64,000 bases of DNA from NCBI RefSeq assembly GCF_001273775.1, contig NZ_CP011801.1, positions 3,016,001 through 3,080,000 of the forward strand, read 5' to 3'. The notes beneath the pieces were generated by a model. It was not told the DNA's origin. It searched no databases and saw only the letters and a program-made list of their open reading frames with translations. Positions 52,127 to 60,608 of this stretch are shown here, piece by piece. Each line of letters starts with the position of its first letter. Within the stretch, counting starts at the first letter, position 1. This DNA is from Nitrospira moscoviensis. Lineage in GTDB: Bacteria; Nitrospirota; Nitrospiria; Nitrospirales; Nitrospiraceae. Position numbers and translations under genes: made by a program.

Positions 52127-52314
52127 GCAGAGCGACGCCGGTGGATGTCTTTAAGACGAGGTTCGCTGCCGCCCAGCCGGGCGAGCCGTTTGGCAGCTTC
52201 ACGTGAAATGAGGGCCTCAAGCCCCAGATGCACCAGCAGCGTCTTTTCTTGGACTCCCGTGAGCTTGATGGCCCGCTTGATCAGGTCATCATCGATGTTG
52301 AGCGTCGTGCGCAT
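52123..52314 (-). CDS. vapB: VapB-type antitoxin
   Basis: 63 residues, MRTTLNIDDDLIKRAIKLTG, the usual ribbon-helix-helix start of the VapB type-II group (RTTL-xIDDxL). ATG 52320 (MHM) is an alternative. No clear ribosome site. Its TAG stop is contributed by the repeat element that separates it from vapC, so the natural C-terminus may have been altered (ends KDIHRRRSA). Confidence 0.83.
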   Translation of the reverse strand: MRTTLNIDDDLIKRAIKLTGVQEKTLLVHLGLEALISREAAKRLARLGGSEPRLKDIHRRRSA

Positions 52315-52330
52315 ATGCATGAATATGCAT
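52315..52330 (-). promoter_or_regulatory. Palindrome at the vapB start (possible operator)
   Basis: ATGCAT-GAAT-ATGCAT is a perfect 6-bp inverted repeat around four bases overlapping the first vapB codons. VapB proteins usually repress their own promoter at such palindromes. Confidence 0.4.
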
Positions 52331-52402
52331 GCGACAGGCATCGTTTGTCAAACAACACGCCGCACCGCTCTCCTGCGCCACACCGCCGGAATCCGCGCCG
52401 CC

Positions 52403-54058
52403 TCACCGCTGCTGCTTGCCCGCCACGGCCTCCTGAATCGCCCCGTAAAGTTGCTCCACGGCGGCTTCCTTGGTCATCAATATGGACGCGCCGGCCTTCA
52501 GCATGGCGTGCTGATTGTCGTTCCCCGCGTTGACGGACAACCCGATCACGATCGTCTCCGGCCACCGCGCCGCGATCTGCGTCGTTGCGTCGATGCCATT
52601 CATGCGCGGCATATTGACGTCCATCACCACGATCCGCGGACGAAGCTCCCCCGCAAGCTTCACCCCTTCCGCCCCGTCCCCCGCTTCCCCGACGACCTCG
52701 ATGTCCGCATAGCCGTCCAGAATCGCGCGCAAGCCCTGTCGGACCATGGCGTGGTCGTCGACCAGCAAGACGCGAACTTTCGCGTCTTGGAGCTTTGAGC
52801 CAGAAAGCGTTGAGCGTTGAGGTCCAGCGTTTAGACTTCCGGAGTGTCTTACTTCGTTCTCAACCTCAATGCCCAATGCTTTCCCACTCAATGCTTCACT
52901 GCCGCCGAGCGGCAGCGTCAGCGTCGCCGTGGTCCCCTTCCCCCGCGCCGATTCGATTTCAAACGACCCGCCCAGCGCTTTCATCCGTTCCCGGATACTG
53001 TAGAGGCCGAATTTTGAGGAGAGACCACCCGTAGGTGTTGCAGCGGCGGCAGCAGCAGCGGCAGCAAGATCGAAACCCGCCCCTTCGTCGCGGACCTTGA
53101 TCCGCAACTCGCCGGCGTCATGGCTCATGGACACCGTCGCTTCGCCGGTGCCGGCATGTTTCCAGGAGTTGAGCAGGAGCTCGCGGACCGATTGGAACAG
53201 CAGCACCGTCTGGTCTTCGGGCAGCGTCAACCCGTTGTCCTCCGGCACCTGCACCGCCACCGTCACATCGTGTTTCTTCATGGATTCGCCCAGCCATTTC
53301 AAGCCGGCGGCGAGGCCATGGTCGCGCAAGACGGGTGGGCTCAACTCCGCCACCAGAGTGCGCGTGTAGGTGAGCGCGTCGGACAGCACGTCGTCCACTT
53401 GCTTCATGATCTCCACACAGGCCGGCAGCGGAAAGGCCAGACGTTTGCCTTGCCCGAGCTTCAGCTTGCCCAGCACCAGCATCTGTTGCAGATGGTCGTG
53501 CAGCTCCGTCGCGAGCCGACGCCGCTCCCGCTGCTCGGCCACAGTGAGCTGGGACGCCATTTGACGGACTTGTTCACGCTCACGGATGAGCTCCTCTGTA
53601 CGCTGCAGAAGTTCGGTCTGTGAGAGTTGGAGCTGCTCGAACGCCTCTTGGCGTTGAGCCAAGGCGGCACCCAGATTTGCATTCAGCCTTTCCAGCTCGG
53701 ACGGACTGCGCAGCGCCATCGCCTTGGGCAGGAGCGGCACCAGCAGCAGTCCCGTGGACAACGACAGTGTCGCCGTCGCCGCCTTGACCGCACCTTCGGT
53801 CCAATAATCCGGATGCCACACGGTCCAGGCCCCCAGCAGATGCGTCGTGCCGCAGGCAAAGATGAAGAGGCCGAACAACACGAACATCCAGCGGAACGGC
53901 ACATCGCTGCGTTTGTAGAGCAAGTAAAAGAGGCTGACAGAAATAATGTAGTACGCAGCCATGATGACGACATCCGATCCGACGTTGAGCCATAGCACAC
54001 CGGGCTGCCACAAAAAACATTGTCCGTGCGGCATGAAGGTATCCTGCAACTCGGTCAT
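52403..54058 (-). CDS. Ethylene-receptor-type hybrid histidine kinase (EBD-HisKA_3-HATPase-REC)
   Basis: 551 residues from ATG 54058 (GGAGACGCGCC upstream). Residues 25-115 are three helices matching plant ETR1: GSDVVIMAAYYIISVSLFYL, then RWMFVLFGLFIFACGTTHL and a third helix. The ETR1 residues needed for copper and ethylene (Asp25, Tyr32, Ile62, Cys65, His69) correspond to Asp29, Tyr36, Ile66, Cys69 and His73 with one constant offset. A coiled coil, HisKA_3 (LATELHDHLQQMLVLGKL) and an ATPase domain with an odd nine-alanine run follow, then a receiver (VVMDVNMPRMNG). The receiver is of NarL type but has no HTH after it. Ligand could be ethylene or another Cu(I)-bound gas. Confidence 0.85.
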   Translation of the reverse strand: MTELQDTFMPHGQCFLWQPGVLWLNVGSDVVIMAAYYIISVSLFYLLYKRSDVPFRWMFVLFGLFIFACGTTHLLGAWTVWHPDYWTEGAVKAATATLSLSTGLLLVPLLPKAMALRSPSELERLNANLGAALAQRQEAFEQLQLSQTELLQRTEELIREREQVRQMASQLTVAEQRERRRLATELHDHLQQMLVLGKLKLGQGKRLAFPLPACVEIMKQVDDVLSDALTYTRTLVAELSPPVLRDHGLAAGLKWLGESMKKHDVTVAVQVPEDNGLTLPEDQTVLLFQSVRELLLNSWKHAGTGEATVSMSHDAGELRIKVRDEGAGFDLAAAAAAAAATPTGGLSSKFGLYSIRERMKALGGSFEIESARGKGTTATLTLPLGGSEALSGKALGIEVENEVRHSGSLNAGPQRSTLSGSKLQDAKVRVLLVDDHAMVRQGLRAILDGYADIEVVGEAGDGAEGVKLAGELRPRIVVMDVNMPRMNGIDATTQIAARWPETIVIGLSVNAGNDNQHAMLKAGASILMTKEAAVEQLYGAIQEAVAGKQQR

Positions 54059-54380
54059 GGCGCGTCTCCTTTTCGCTGTCGACCGCTGCGTGTCGTGCAC
54101 CAGTGTCTCGTCTCCTCGCCGCGGAAATCAAGCGATGGGCCCGCCGCATGCCTTTCCCTTTCGTCCATTATGCCTCGCGATCCACACCATCAGTGTCCGT
54201 CCGGAACGGAGCCGGCCAGATATTCGTGCGGTACACGACCGTCCCGAGATCCATGTCGCGAAAGAGAGGAGGACGAAGAGGAGCAGCAGGATCACGCCCT
54301 ACAGGACGGTTCTCCGCTACAAGAGCAGGTGGAAGGCAACGGCTCCAACAACGGCGTTGCGAGATAACGAGATGGCGGAA
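54059..54380. other. Intergenic region upstream of the ethylene-receptor kinase
   Basis: About 320 bases without a convincing gene. A 55-codon minus-strand frame (54128-54295, GTG start, hydrophobic VILLLLFVLLSFATWI) lacks a ribosome site. No repeat seen. Confidence 0.45.
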
Positions 54381-54779
54381 TCACGTCGCCATCGGCTTGT
54401 GAGAATGGTCGAAGGTCCCGAGTACGGTGCTCATAGCATGGAGGAGGTCCCGCTTCTCGAACGGTTTTCGAAGAATCTGGTGGGCACCGAGCAGTTCTGC
54501 CGCGTGAGCGATCTCAATCATTTGGGATTGTCCGCCTCCGGTCATGGCGATGATCTTGGTCTCCGGACACGACCGCTTCAACTCCATGAGAATCTCGATC
54601 CCGTCTTTATTCGGCATGAAGATGTCGGTGATGACGACATCTGGCCGGTGCTTGTGGATGAGCGCAAGACCGGCCCGACCGTCCGCGGCTTCCTCGATGC
54701 TGAAGCCTTCTCGGCTCAGAATCGCGACGATCGTCGAACGGATCAGCCGCTCATCATCTATGACAAGAATCCGTGGCAT
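54381..54779 (-). CDS. Receiver-only response regulator
   Basis: 132 residues from ATG 54779 (GGGAGG seven bases upstream). A single receiver domain: ILVIDDERLIR (acidic pocket), VVITDIFMPNKDG (phospho-acceptor), IAMTGGG and QILRKPFEK (conserved Lys). No output domain. It is CheY/sporulation-like in size and may act by protein contact with a kinase or relay. It belongs to a minus-strand group of receiver genes that continues to 59501. Confidence 0.87.
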   Translation of the reverse strand: MPRILVIDDERLIRSTIVAILSREGFSIEEAADGRAGLALIHKHRPDVVITDIFMPNKDGIEILMELKRSCPETKIIAMTGGGQSQMIEIAHAAELLGAHQILRKPFEKRDLLHAMSTVLGTFDHSHKPMAT

Positions 54780-54870
54780 GGGATACCTCCCAACCGGTGT
54801 GCTGTACGACAAGCTTTCCCTCTGGCCCCGCGCCGATTACTTTCGGTTTGGACAGCGATCGGCGACTGTT

Positions 54871-55299
54871 CTATCGGGGCACCCGTGAGACCATGGTCCA
54901 ATAGAGCTCGAAATCCTTCACCACTTTGGCGAATTGGTCCAGGCTCATAGGCTTTCGGATGTACGAGCAGGCCCCGCCGGCGTAGGACCGGACGATGTCG
55001 TCTTCGCGGTCGCTCGTCGTGAGCATCACGACGGGGAGCGATTGAAGTTGCGGATCCGCCTTCATGGCGTCCAGCACTTCAAACCCGTTTTTCTTGGGCA
55101 GGTTGATGTCCAACAGGACCAGCCCGGGCCGTCTGGTCTGCCGATAAGGTCCTTCTTGTCGCAAGTACGCCAAGGCTTCCTCGCCGTCCCGCACCTTGCT
55201 GATCACGTTCATCAACCTGGCGTCCGCGAAGGCTTCTTCGATGAGCACGATGTCGTCTTCATTGTCCTCCACCAACAGCAGCTCCACCGGTTCCGTCAT
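54871..55299 (-). CDS. Receiver-only response regulator, Rcp1-like
   Basis: 142 residues. The start VELLLVEDNEDDIVLIEEAF, LVLLDINLPKKNGFEVL and TSDREDDIVRSYAGGACSYIRKP are typical of the Rcp1 group that partners phytochrome-type kinases. The relative at 57353 is close in sequence. No output domain. Its likely partner is the PAS kinase at 57792 or another kinase of the cluster. Confidence 0.88.
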   Translation of the reverse strand: MTEPVELLLVEDNEDDIVLIEEAFADARLMNVISKVRDGEEALAYLRQEGPYRQTRRPGLVLLDINLPKKNGFEVLDAMKADPQLQSLPVVMLTTSDREDDIVRSYAGGACSYIRKPMSLDQFAKVVKDFELYWTMVSRVPR

Positions 55300-55337
55300 T
55301 GTCGCGGCCTCCCGTGCTTGTCAGAGTGAACTGCCCG

Positions 55338-55736
55338 TCACGCACGACGACCGGACAGGGGCTGATTCGGCTCAGAGGAGGGCAGGACCTTCTTCAGGGC
55401 CGCCCCCAACTCGTGCAGCGAGAACCCTTTCGCAAGAAAATCGGTCACGCCGAGTGCACGGGCTCGAGCCTCCCGCTCCTCCGTGCCGGCCCCGGTGAGC
55501 ATGATGACCGGAGCCAGCGGATCAATCGCACGAATCTCTTTCAGCACGGCCAAGCCGTCCATCTCCGGCATCTCAAAATCGAGGATCGTCGCCTGGGGCC
55601 GTTCCCGCCGGAACAGGTCAATCCCTTGTTGCCCATGATTCGCCGTCAGCACATGGTGCCCTTTGCGCGCCAGCAGCGTGGCCAGCAGGCCCCGAATTTT
55701 TGCGTCGTCGTCCACCGCCAGAATGGTCGCCATCAT
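55338..55736 (-). CDS. Receiver-only response regulator
   Basis: 132 residues from ATG 55736, with AGGAGGAAG just upstream. Receiver pattern: ILAVDDDAKIRGLL, ATILDFEMPEMDG, VIMLTGAGT, and TDFLAKGFSLHEL, where the usual KP is KG. No output domain. It lies 29 bases from the hybrid kinase gene on the same strand, so the two are probably co-transcribed. Confidence 0.87.
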   Translation of the reverse strand: MMATILAVDDDAKIRGLLATLLARKGHHVLTANHGQQGIDLFRRERPQATILDFEMPEMDGLAVLKEIRAIDPLAPVIMLTGAGTEEREARARALGVTDFLAKGFSLHELGAALKKVLPSSEPNQPLSGRRA

Positions 55737-55765
55737 CCTTCCTCCTGTGAATTGCTCTTCTTGGG

Positions 55766-57343
55766 CTAGGCCGCGCGGCCAGCGAGATTCGGGTGCGGAG
55801 CCGCCAGTATTTCCCGAACTTTGCGACCCAACGTATCGGGTGTAAACGGTTTTTGCAGAAACGCGGGGCCCGGCGCCTGGACGGCGCCGGGGGCGAACGC
55901 CTTGTCCGTATATCCGGACATATACAGAACCCGCAGGCCTCGACGGATTGAGCAGGCGCGTTGTGCAAGCTCGGGCCCGCTCATCCCGGGCATGATCGTG
56001 TCCGTCAACAGCAGATGGAGGGGCCGGGGGTCCTCCTCCACAATGCGCAGGGCGTCCGAGACGTTCTTCGGGGCGAGTACGGCATAGCCTTGTCGCTCGA
56101 GAATCGCCTGTGCGAGCGCCCGCACCATTTCCTCATCTTCCACAAGGAGAATGGTTTCAGCCCCGCGGAGTGACGCCGTGGGAGCCGAAAGCGGCGCCGG
56201 CTGCTCGGCCGCCCCTTCGAACCGCGGCAAGTAAATCTTGAAGGTGGTCCCCTTGCCCGGCTCACTCAGCACGACAATACTCCCCCCGCTCTGTTTAACG
56301 ATCCCATGGACGGTCGCCAAACCCAAGCCGGTCCCTCGCCCGGGACCTTTGGTGGTGAAAAAGGGCTCGAAGATTCGCGCCTGCGTCTCGCCATCCATGC
56401 CGCATCCCGTATCGCTGACCGCCAGCATCACGTACGACCCCGGCTCGAGGGACAGGTCGTTGGAGGTCACGGCGCCGCTCAGCTCCACGTTCCTGGTTTC
56501 AATGGTTAGTTCGCCGCCGCCCGGCATGGCGTCCCGCGCGTTGACCGCCAAGTTCATGATGATCTGCTCCATCTGTCCCGGGTCGACCTTGACGCGTCCC
56601 AGCGTCGGGTCGGGGCAGAGGATCAACGCAATGTCTTCGCCGATCAGCCGGCGCAGCAGCTTGGTCATATTGGAGGCGACCTCATTCAAGTCCAGCACCT
56701 TCGGCTCCAGGAGCTGCCGCCGGCTGAACGCGAGCAATTGGCGAGTCAGCGAGGCGGCCCGATGCCCGGCCTCCTTGATCTGATCGAGGCCGTTTCGCAC
56801 AAAGGGATCGGAAAACCCGATATCGCCCAGCAGCATGTCGCTGTAACTGTTGATGACGGTCAGGAGATTGTTGAAGTCGTGCGCGATGCCGCCGGCAAGC
56901 TGCCCGATGCCTTCCATCTTCTGCGATTGGCGCAGCCGCGCTTCGCTGTCCCGCAGGGCTCGTTCCGCCTGTTTGCGTTCGACCGCGTAGCGCACGGCGC
57001 GCGTGAGCAGATGACTGTCCAGCCGCCCTTTGACCAAATAGTCCTGCGCGCCCCCGCGGACCGCCTGGCTCGCCAACCCTTCGTCATCCAGCCCCGTGAG
57101 CACGACGATCGGCACGTCTTGCGCGCGACTATGCAGTGTCTCGAACGTCGCCAGCCCATGACTGTCCGGCAGGGACAGGTCCAGCAACACCAAGTCATGC
57201 CGGCCTTGGGCCAACTGCGTCAGCCCCCCGCTCAGGCGGTCGGCCCATTCCAGTTGGATGCCGGCGTCTTCCTTCTCCCTCAACAGTTCTCGGATCAGAC
57301 AGGCGTCGTCTTCGTTGTCTTCAATGAGCAGTACATGCATCAT
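55766..57343 (-). CDS. Hybrid histidine kinase (REC-HisKA-HATPase-REC)
   Basis: 525 residues. An N-terminal receiver (VLLIEDNEDDACLI, LVLLDLSLPDSHG, DYLVKGRL), then HisKA (GGIAHDFNNLLTVINSYSDM) and an ATPase domain (NARDAMPGGG, DTGCGMDGE, GTGLGLATV), and a C-terminal receiver (LLVEDEEMVRALA, LLTDTIMPGMSG, FLQKPFT). No membrane helix. It can both receive and donate phosphate, as expected for an internal step of a phosphorelay with the neighbouring receivers. Confidence 0.88.
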   Translation of the reverse strand: MMHVLLIEDNEDDACLIRELLREKEDAGIQLEWADRLSGGLTQLAQGRHDLVLLDLSLPDSHGLATFETLHSRAQDVPIVVLTGLDDEGLASQAVRGGAQDYLVKGRLDSHLLTRAVRYAVERKQAERALRDSEARLRQSQKMEGIGQLAGGIAHDFNNLLTVINSYSDMLLGDIGFSDPFVRNGLDQIKEAGHRAASLTRQLLAFSRRQLLEPKVLDLNEVASNMTKLLRRLIGEDIALILCPDPTLGRVKVDPGQMEQIIMNLAVNARDAMPGGGELTIETRNVELSGAVTSNDLSLEPGSYVMLAVSDTGCGMDGETQARIFEPFFTTKGPGRGTGLGLATVHGIVKQSGGSIVVLSEPGKGTTFKIYLPRFEGAAEQPAPLSAPTASLRGAETILLVEDEEMVRALAQAILERQGYAVLAPKNVSDALRIVEEDPRPLHLLLTDTIMPGMSGPELAQRACSIRRGLRVLYMSGYTDKAFAPGAVQAPGPAFLQKPFTPDTLGRKVREILAAPHPNLAGRAA

Positions 57344-57352
57344 TTGGCCTCT

Positions 57353-57808
57353 CTAACAGGTTTTGTGGGCCACGGGGATTCTGGAGATCACGGTCCAATA
57401 CAGCTCGAACCCCTTGACGACCATGTGGAACTGAGCCAAATCGACGGGCTTCCGGATGTACGAGCAAGCGCCGCTGGCATACGACCGGACGATGTCCTCT
57501 TCGCGGTCGCTCATTGTGAGCATGACGACAGGCAGAGACCGCAAGCCTGGATCGGCCTTCATCGCCTGAATTACTTCAAACCCGTTCTTCTTCGGCATAT
57601 TGATGTCCAGCAGGACTAAGGTCGGGAGAGGCGCGACGTGGTATCGTCCCTCGCGCCGCAGATAGGCCAAGGCCTCTTCTCCGTCAGAAACGGTGTTCCT
57701 GATGGTGACCAGCCGAGATTCGGCAAACGCTTCTTGAATAATGACCACATCGTCTTCGTTATCTTCGACGAGCAAGATGTCGACCGGCCGGTTAGTCACG
57801 GCGGTCAC
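57353..57808 (-). CDS. Receiver-only response regulator, Rcp1-like
   Basis: 151 residues: VDILLVEDNEDDVVIIQEAF, LVLLDINMPKKNGFEVI, and TMSDREEDIVRSYASGACSYIRKP. A close paralogue of the gene at 54871. Its start overlaps the end of the PAS kinase gene by 17 bases, the usual pairing of Rcp1-type receivers with phytochrome-like kinases. Confidence 0.88.
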   Translation of the reverse strand: MTAVTNRPVDILLVEDNEDDVVIIQEAFAESRLVTIRNTVSDGEEALAYLRREGRYHVAPLPTLVLLDINMPKKNGFEVIQAMKADPGLRSLPVVMLTMSDREEDIVRSYASGACSYIRKPVDLAQFHMVVKGFELYWTVISRIPVAHKTC

Positions 57809-59501
57809 CGCCTGTCTCGCAGCCGGCCTGCCCGAACGTCAGAATGAATTCCGCCCCGCCTCCCTCGCGTGGCTGGACCCAGGCGCGCCCGCCATGCCGC
57901 TCGGCCACCTGCCGGACGATGGCCAATCCCGCTCCGGTGCCCTCGACCTCCCGTCCCACAGCCCGCTGAAAGAGCTGAAAGATGCGTTCCGCGTGCTCGG
58001 GAGCCACGCCGGGCCCGCGATCGCGAACCATGAGGCCGACTTCCCCGCACCCTGCGCCGAGTGAATAATACGGCGCAACCTCCACCTCGGGCGGTTGTCC
58101 ATCGCGCGTGAACTTCAGCGCATTGGCAATCAGGTTCGAGAGACCCTGGGTCGCCCACGTCTTATTCACCCGCAAGCGAGGGAGATCCGTCGCCACCCGA
58201 ACGCGGGCGCCCGTCTCCCTGATTTTCGCCTCCAGCTGCCGCAGCGCTTCCTGCACCAGGCTCGCGCCGTCGATCTCTTCGGCGGGCTGCTCCATCCGTT
58301 GCGCCCGCGAGAGCGCCAGCAGGTCGGTCATCAGCCGGTCCATGCGTTGCGCGCCACGGACCACCCGCCGGAGAAAATCCTTGCCCTTGTCGTCCAGGCG
58401 CTCCGCATAACGGTCGTAAACGAGGCGCGAGAAGTTTTCGATCGCGCGGAGCGGCTCGCGCAGATCGTGCGACGTCACATAGAGGAGCGTCTCCAAGTCG
58501 CGATTCTTGTGTTGAAGCTCCACGGTGCGCTCCTGGACGCGCCTTTCCAACTCGTCGTGCGCGCGACGGAGAGCCTCCTCCGCCCGCGTGCGGTCGGTGA
58601 TGTCGCGCGCGATGGCATACATGCGCCCGTCCGGTTGGGGGGTGGACTTCCACGACAGCACGCGCCAGGAGCCGTCCTTGTGCTGATACCGGTTGTGAAA
58701 TTCAAGAACCTGTTCGCCGGCCGCGGTCTGCCGCTCGATTTCACGCACGGTGTCCGCTCGGTCGTCGGGGTGTACGAAATCAAGAAACGGTCGCGCCAGC
58801 AAATCTTCGGTGCTCCAGCCCAGCGTCTCGGTGAAGGCGGGACTGACGCGCTTGAAGTAGCCGTCCTTGCTGGCAATACAGAGCATGTCGAGCGAGAGGG
58901 TGAAAAACCGATCCACTTCCTGCTGCGCCTGGCGGCGCGCGTCCAGTTCCGCCCGCAATCGGCTGTTGACCGCCTGGATCTCCTGCGCTCTTCGGATGAT
59001 CTCCGCTTCCATCTCGCCTGTCCGTGTCCGGAGTTCCTCCGTGATTTTCTGTTGCTCATGCCCTGCTTGCTTCAGACGAACGAACTCCGTGACATCCTCC
59101 ACGCGGTGGATGATATAGGCCACTTCTCCATTGGTCCCGAAGACCGGCGAATTGACCGGGCTCCAATAATGCTCCTCGAATCCCCCGCCCTCCGAATCGG
59201 GACGGCGAATGTCGTATTTTTGGACGGCCATGGTATCCGGCATGCGGTGCTGCAGCACCCTGTTCAGCGATGCGCATAAATTGGATACGCCGGTGGCCGC
59301 CGGGTCGTCGGGATTGTCAGGGAACACGTCGAACAGATACCGCCCCACGATGCCCTCGCGCGTGGTCATGGTCGCCCGCAGATATCCGTCGCTCACGGCC
59401 GTGATCAGGAATGCGGGAGTCAGGACGAGATACGCGCCGGGAGCCGACTCGAAGAGCGCGCGAAAATCAGGCTGGACAAGGCCGCTTGCAGGCGTCGTCA
59501 T
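57792..59501 (-). CDS. PAS histidine kinase, phytochrome-kinase-like (two PAS)
   Basis: 569 residues from ATG 59501 (GGGGAG before it; GTG 59519 is the longer choice). The first PAS region is residues 10-130 (FRALFESAPGAYLVLTPAF), a coiled coil follows, then a second PAS (LSLDMLCIASKDGYFKRVSPAF) and the kinase: LETLLYVTSHDLREPLRAIENF with the phosphorylated His, and an ATPase domain (NLIANALKFT, RDRGPGVAP, GTGAGLAI). The kinase type is that found in Cph1-like and other Rcp1 partners; no chromophore domain is present. It overlaps the Rcp1-like gene. Confidence 0.88.
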   Translation of the reverse strand: MTTPASGLVQPDFRALFESAPGAYLVLTPAFLITAVSDGYLRATMTTREGIVGRYLFDVFPDNPDDPAATGVSNLCASLNRVLQHRMPDTMAVQKYDIRRPDSEGGGFEEHYWSPVNSPVFGTNGEVAYIIHRVEDVTEFVRLKQAGHEQQKITEELRTRTGEMEAEIIRRAQEIQAVNSRLRAELDARRQAQQEVDRFFTLSLDMLCIASKDGYFKRVSPAFTETLGWSTEDLLARPFLDFVHPDDRADTVREIERQTAAGEQVLEFHNRYQHKDGSWRVLSWKSTPQPDGRMYAIARDITDRTRAEEALRRAHDELERRVQERTVELQHKNRDLETLLYVTSHDLREPLRAIENFSRLVYDRYAERLDDKGKDFLRRVVRGAQRMDRLMTDLLALSRAQRMEQPAEEIDGASLVQEALRQLEAKIRETGARVRVATDLPRLRVNKTWATQGLSNLIANALKFTRDGQPPEVEVAPYYSLGAGCGEVGLMVRDRGPGVAPEHAERIFQLFQRAVGREVEGTGAGLAIVRQVAERHGGRAWVQPREGGGAEFILTFGQAGCETGGDRRD

Positions 59502-59946
59502 GGAAACGCTCCCCGACACGAGGAACTTAGCTCAGAGCCTCCGGAGACATGCACGAGACAACCTGCTGGATCTCTAAAGGTGCACAGGCAGGTATGAACC
59601 GAGGATATCGAATCCGTGATTCACGACAAGTTATTTGGCGTTCTCGCGCATCGCAATGAACTGGTAGTCCTACCTGCGATGCCGTCCATGCGCAGCTTAT
59701 GCAGCAGTGAAGCCGTACCGCCCGCCGGCAATGACGGTAGCTGGCATGATGGCGGGATAGAAGGTGATGAAGGTATAGCCGCTCCCGAAGACTGGCGTGA
59801 GGGCGACGCGGGCGAGCGTCGCCGCTGGCAAGGCCGCTCCAGTCAACATGGACGGATTGACGGTGGCTAGCTTCGTGAGCTCCGGCTTGCGCTTATCCCC
59901 GACCCTTGCTAGTCTGTGAGAACCTTTCCCAGAGAGACGGTACGCT
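59502..59946. other. Divergent intergenic region between kinase and Uma2 genes
   Basis: About 445 bases. The minus strand carries a possible remnant of a membrane sensor (59697-59849). The rest, 59502-59696, holds nothing I recognise beyond the kinase leader. Confidence 0.45.
59697..59849 (-). pseudogene. Remnant resembling a DUF4118-type membrane sensor domain
   Basis: A 50-codon minus-strand frame ends VFGSGYTFITFYPAIMPATV and then IAGGRYGFTAA before a stop. The pattern (P/G-Y-TFITFYPA followed by a GG-RYG turn) resembles helices 2-3 of DUF4118/MASE-type sensor domains that normally lead into kinases. It stops where the next helix should begin. It could be an old kinase N-terminus; the match is from memory and modest. 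Confidence 0.35.
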
Positions 59947-60501
59947 ATGTCCCGCTCGTCCACAAAACTGACCTACGAAGAGCTTGCTCTTCTTCCCAAC
60001 GACGGGAAGCGCCATGAATTGATCGATGGAGACCACTTCATGACCCCTTCCCCGAATACGAGACACCAGCGTGTGCTCAGCAGACTCCACTATGCTTTGA
60101 TGTCCTTCCTCGACCGGCATCCTCTTGGCGAGCTGTTCATCGCACCCTACGACGTCGTCATGTCTCCCCACGATGTCTGCGAACCCGACCTCGTCTTCGT
60201 CTCGAAAGACCGGTCCTCCATCGTGACCGACTCCAATATTCAAGGCGTGCCGACCTTGTTGGTCGAAGTACTCTCCCCGGGGACTCGCAAGCTCGATGAA
60301 GTCTACAAGCGCGACCGCTATGCCCAGTTCGGCGTCCAAGAATATTGGATCATCGACCCGGAAATCGACATCGTGAAAATATTTCGTCTCACGGAGCACG
60401 GCTACGGTCAACCTCATGAACTGCGGCTGGAACCAGGCGCCGCGTTGACCTCTTCTCAGCTCCCAGGATTCTCTCTCCCCCTCGCCACGCTCTTCAGATA
60501 G
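59947..60501 (+). CDS. Uma2-family (DUF820) putative endonuclease
   Basis: 184 residues of the restriction-endonuclease-like fold: LTYEELALLPNDGKRHELIDG start, HQRVLSRLHYAL, EPDLVFVSKDR (acidic), LLVEVLSPGTRKLD (Glu of the metal site) and YAQFGVQEYWIIDPE. These proteins are abundant in some phyla, notably cyanobacteria; their biological role is unclear. It is followed by repeat DNA and the HigA-like gene, not by an obvious partner. Confidence 0.85.
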   Translation: MSRSSTKLTYEELALLPNDGKRHELIDGDHFMTPSPNTRHQRVLSRLHYALMSFLDRHPLGELFIAPYDVVMSPHDVCEPDLVFVSKDRSSIVTDSNIQGVPTLLVEVLSPGTRKLDEVYKRDRYAQFGVQEYWIIDPEIDIVKIFRLTEHGYGQPHELRLEPGAALTSSQLPGFSLPLATLFR

Positions 60502-60608
60502 GTCTGTCTCGTTTGTTTGGTCTGTTTGGTCTGTCTCGTCTGTCTCGTTTGTCTGGTCTATCTCGTCTGTCTGGTCTATCTGGTCACTCGTCACTCGTCG
60601 CTCGTCAC
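60502..60608. repeat. GTCTGTCTCGT/GGTCTATCTGG direct-repeat array
   Basis: Six-base-period units like those in the rtcB leader, followed by TCACTCG heptamers (60586-60608). The HigA-like frame reads through it as a Leu/Ser/Arg/Gly repeat. Confidence 0.6.

Noticed and set aside
54128-54295. 55-codon minus-strand frame with a hydrophobic start
   Set aside because: GTG start, no ribosome site, Arg-rich tail with no family pattern; too weak to call a gene.
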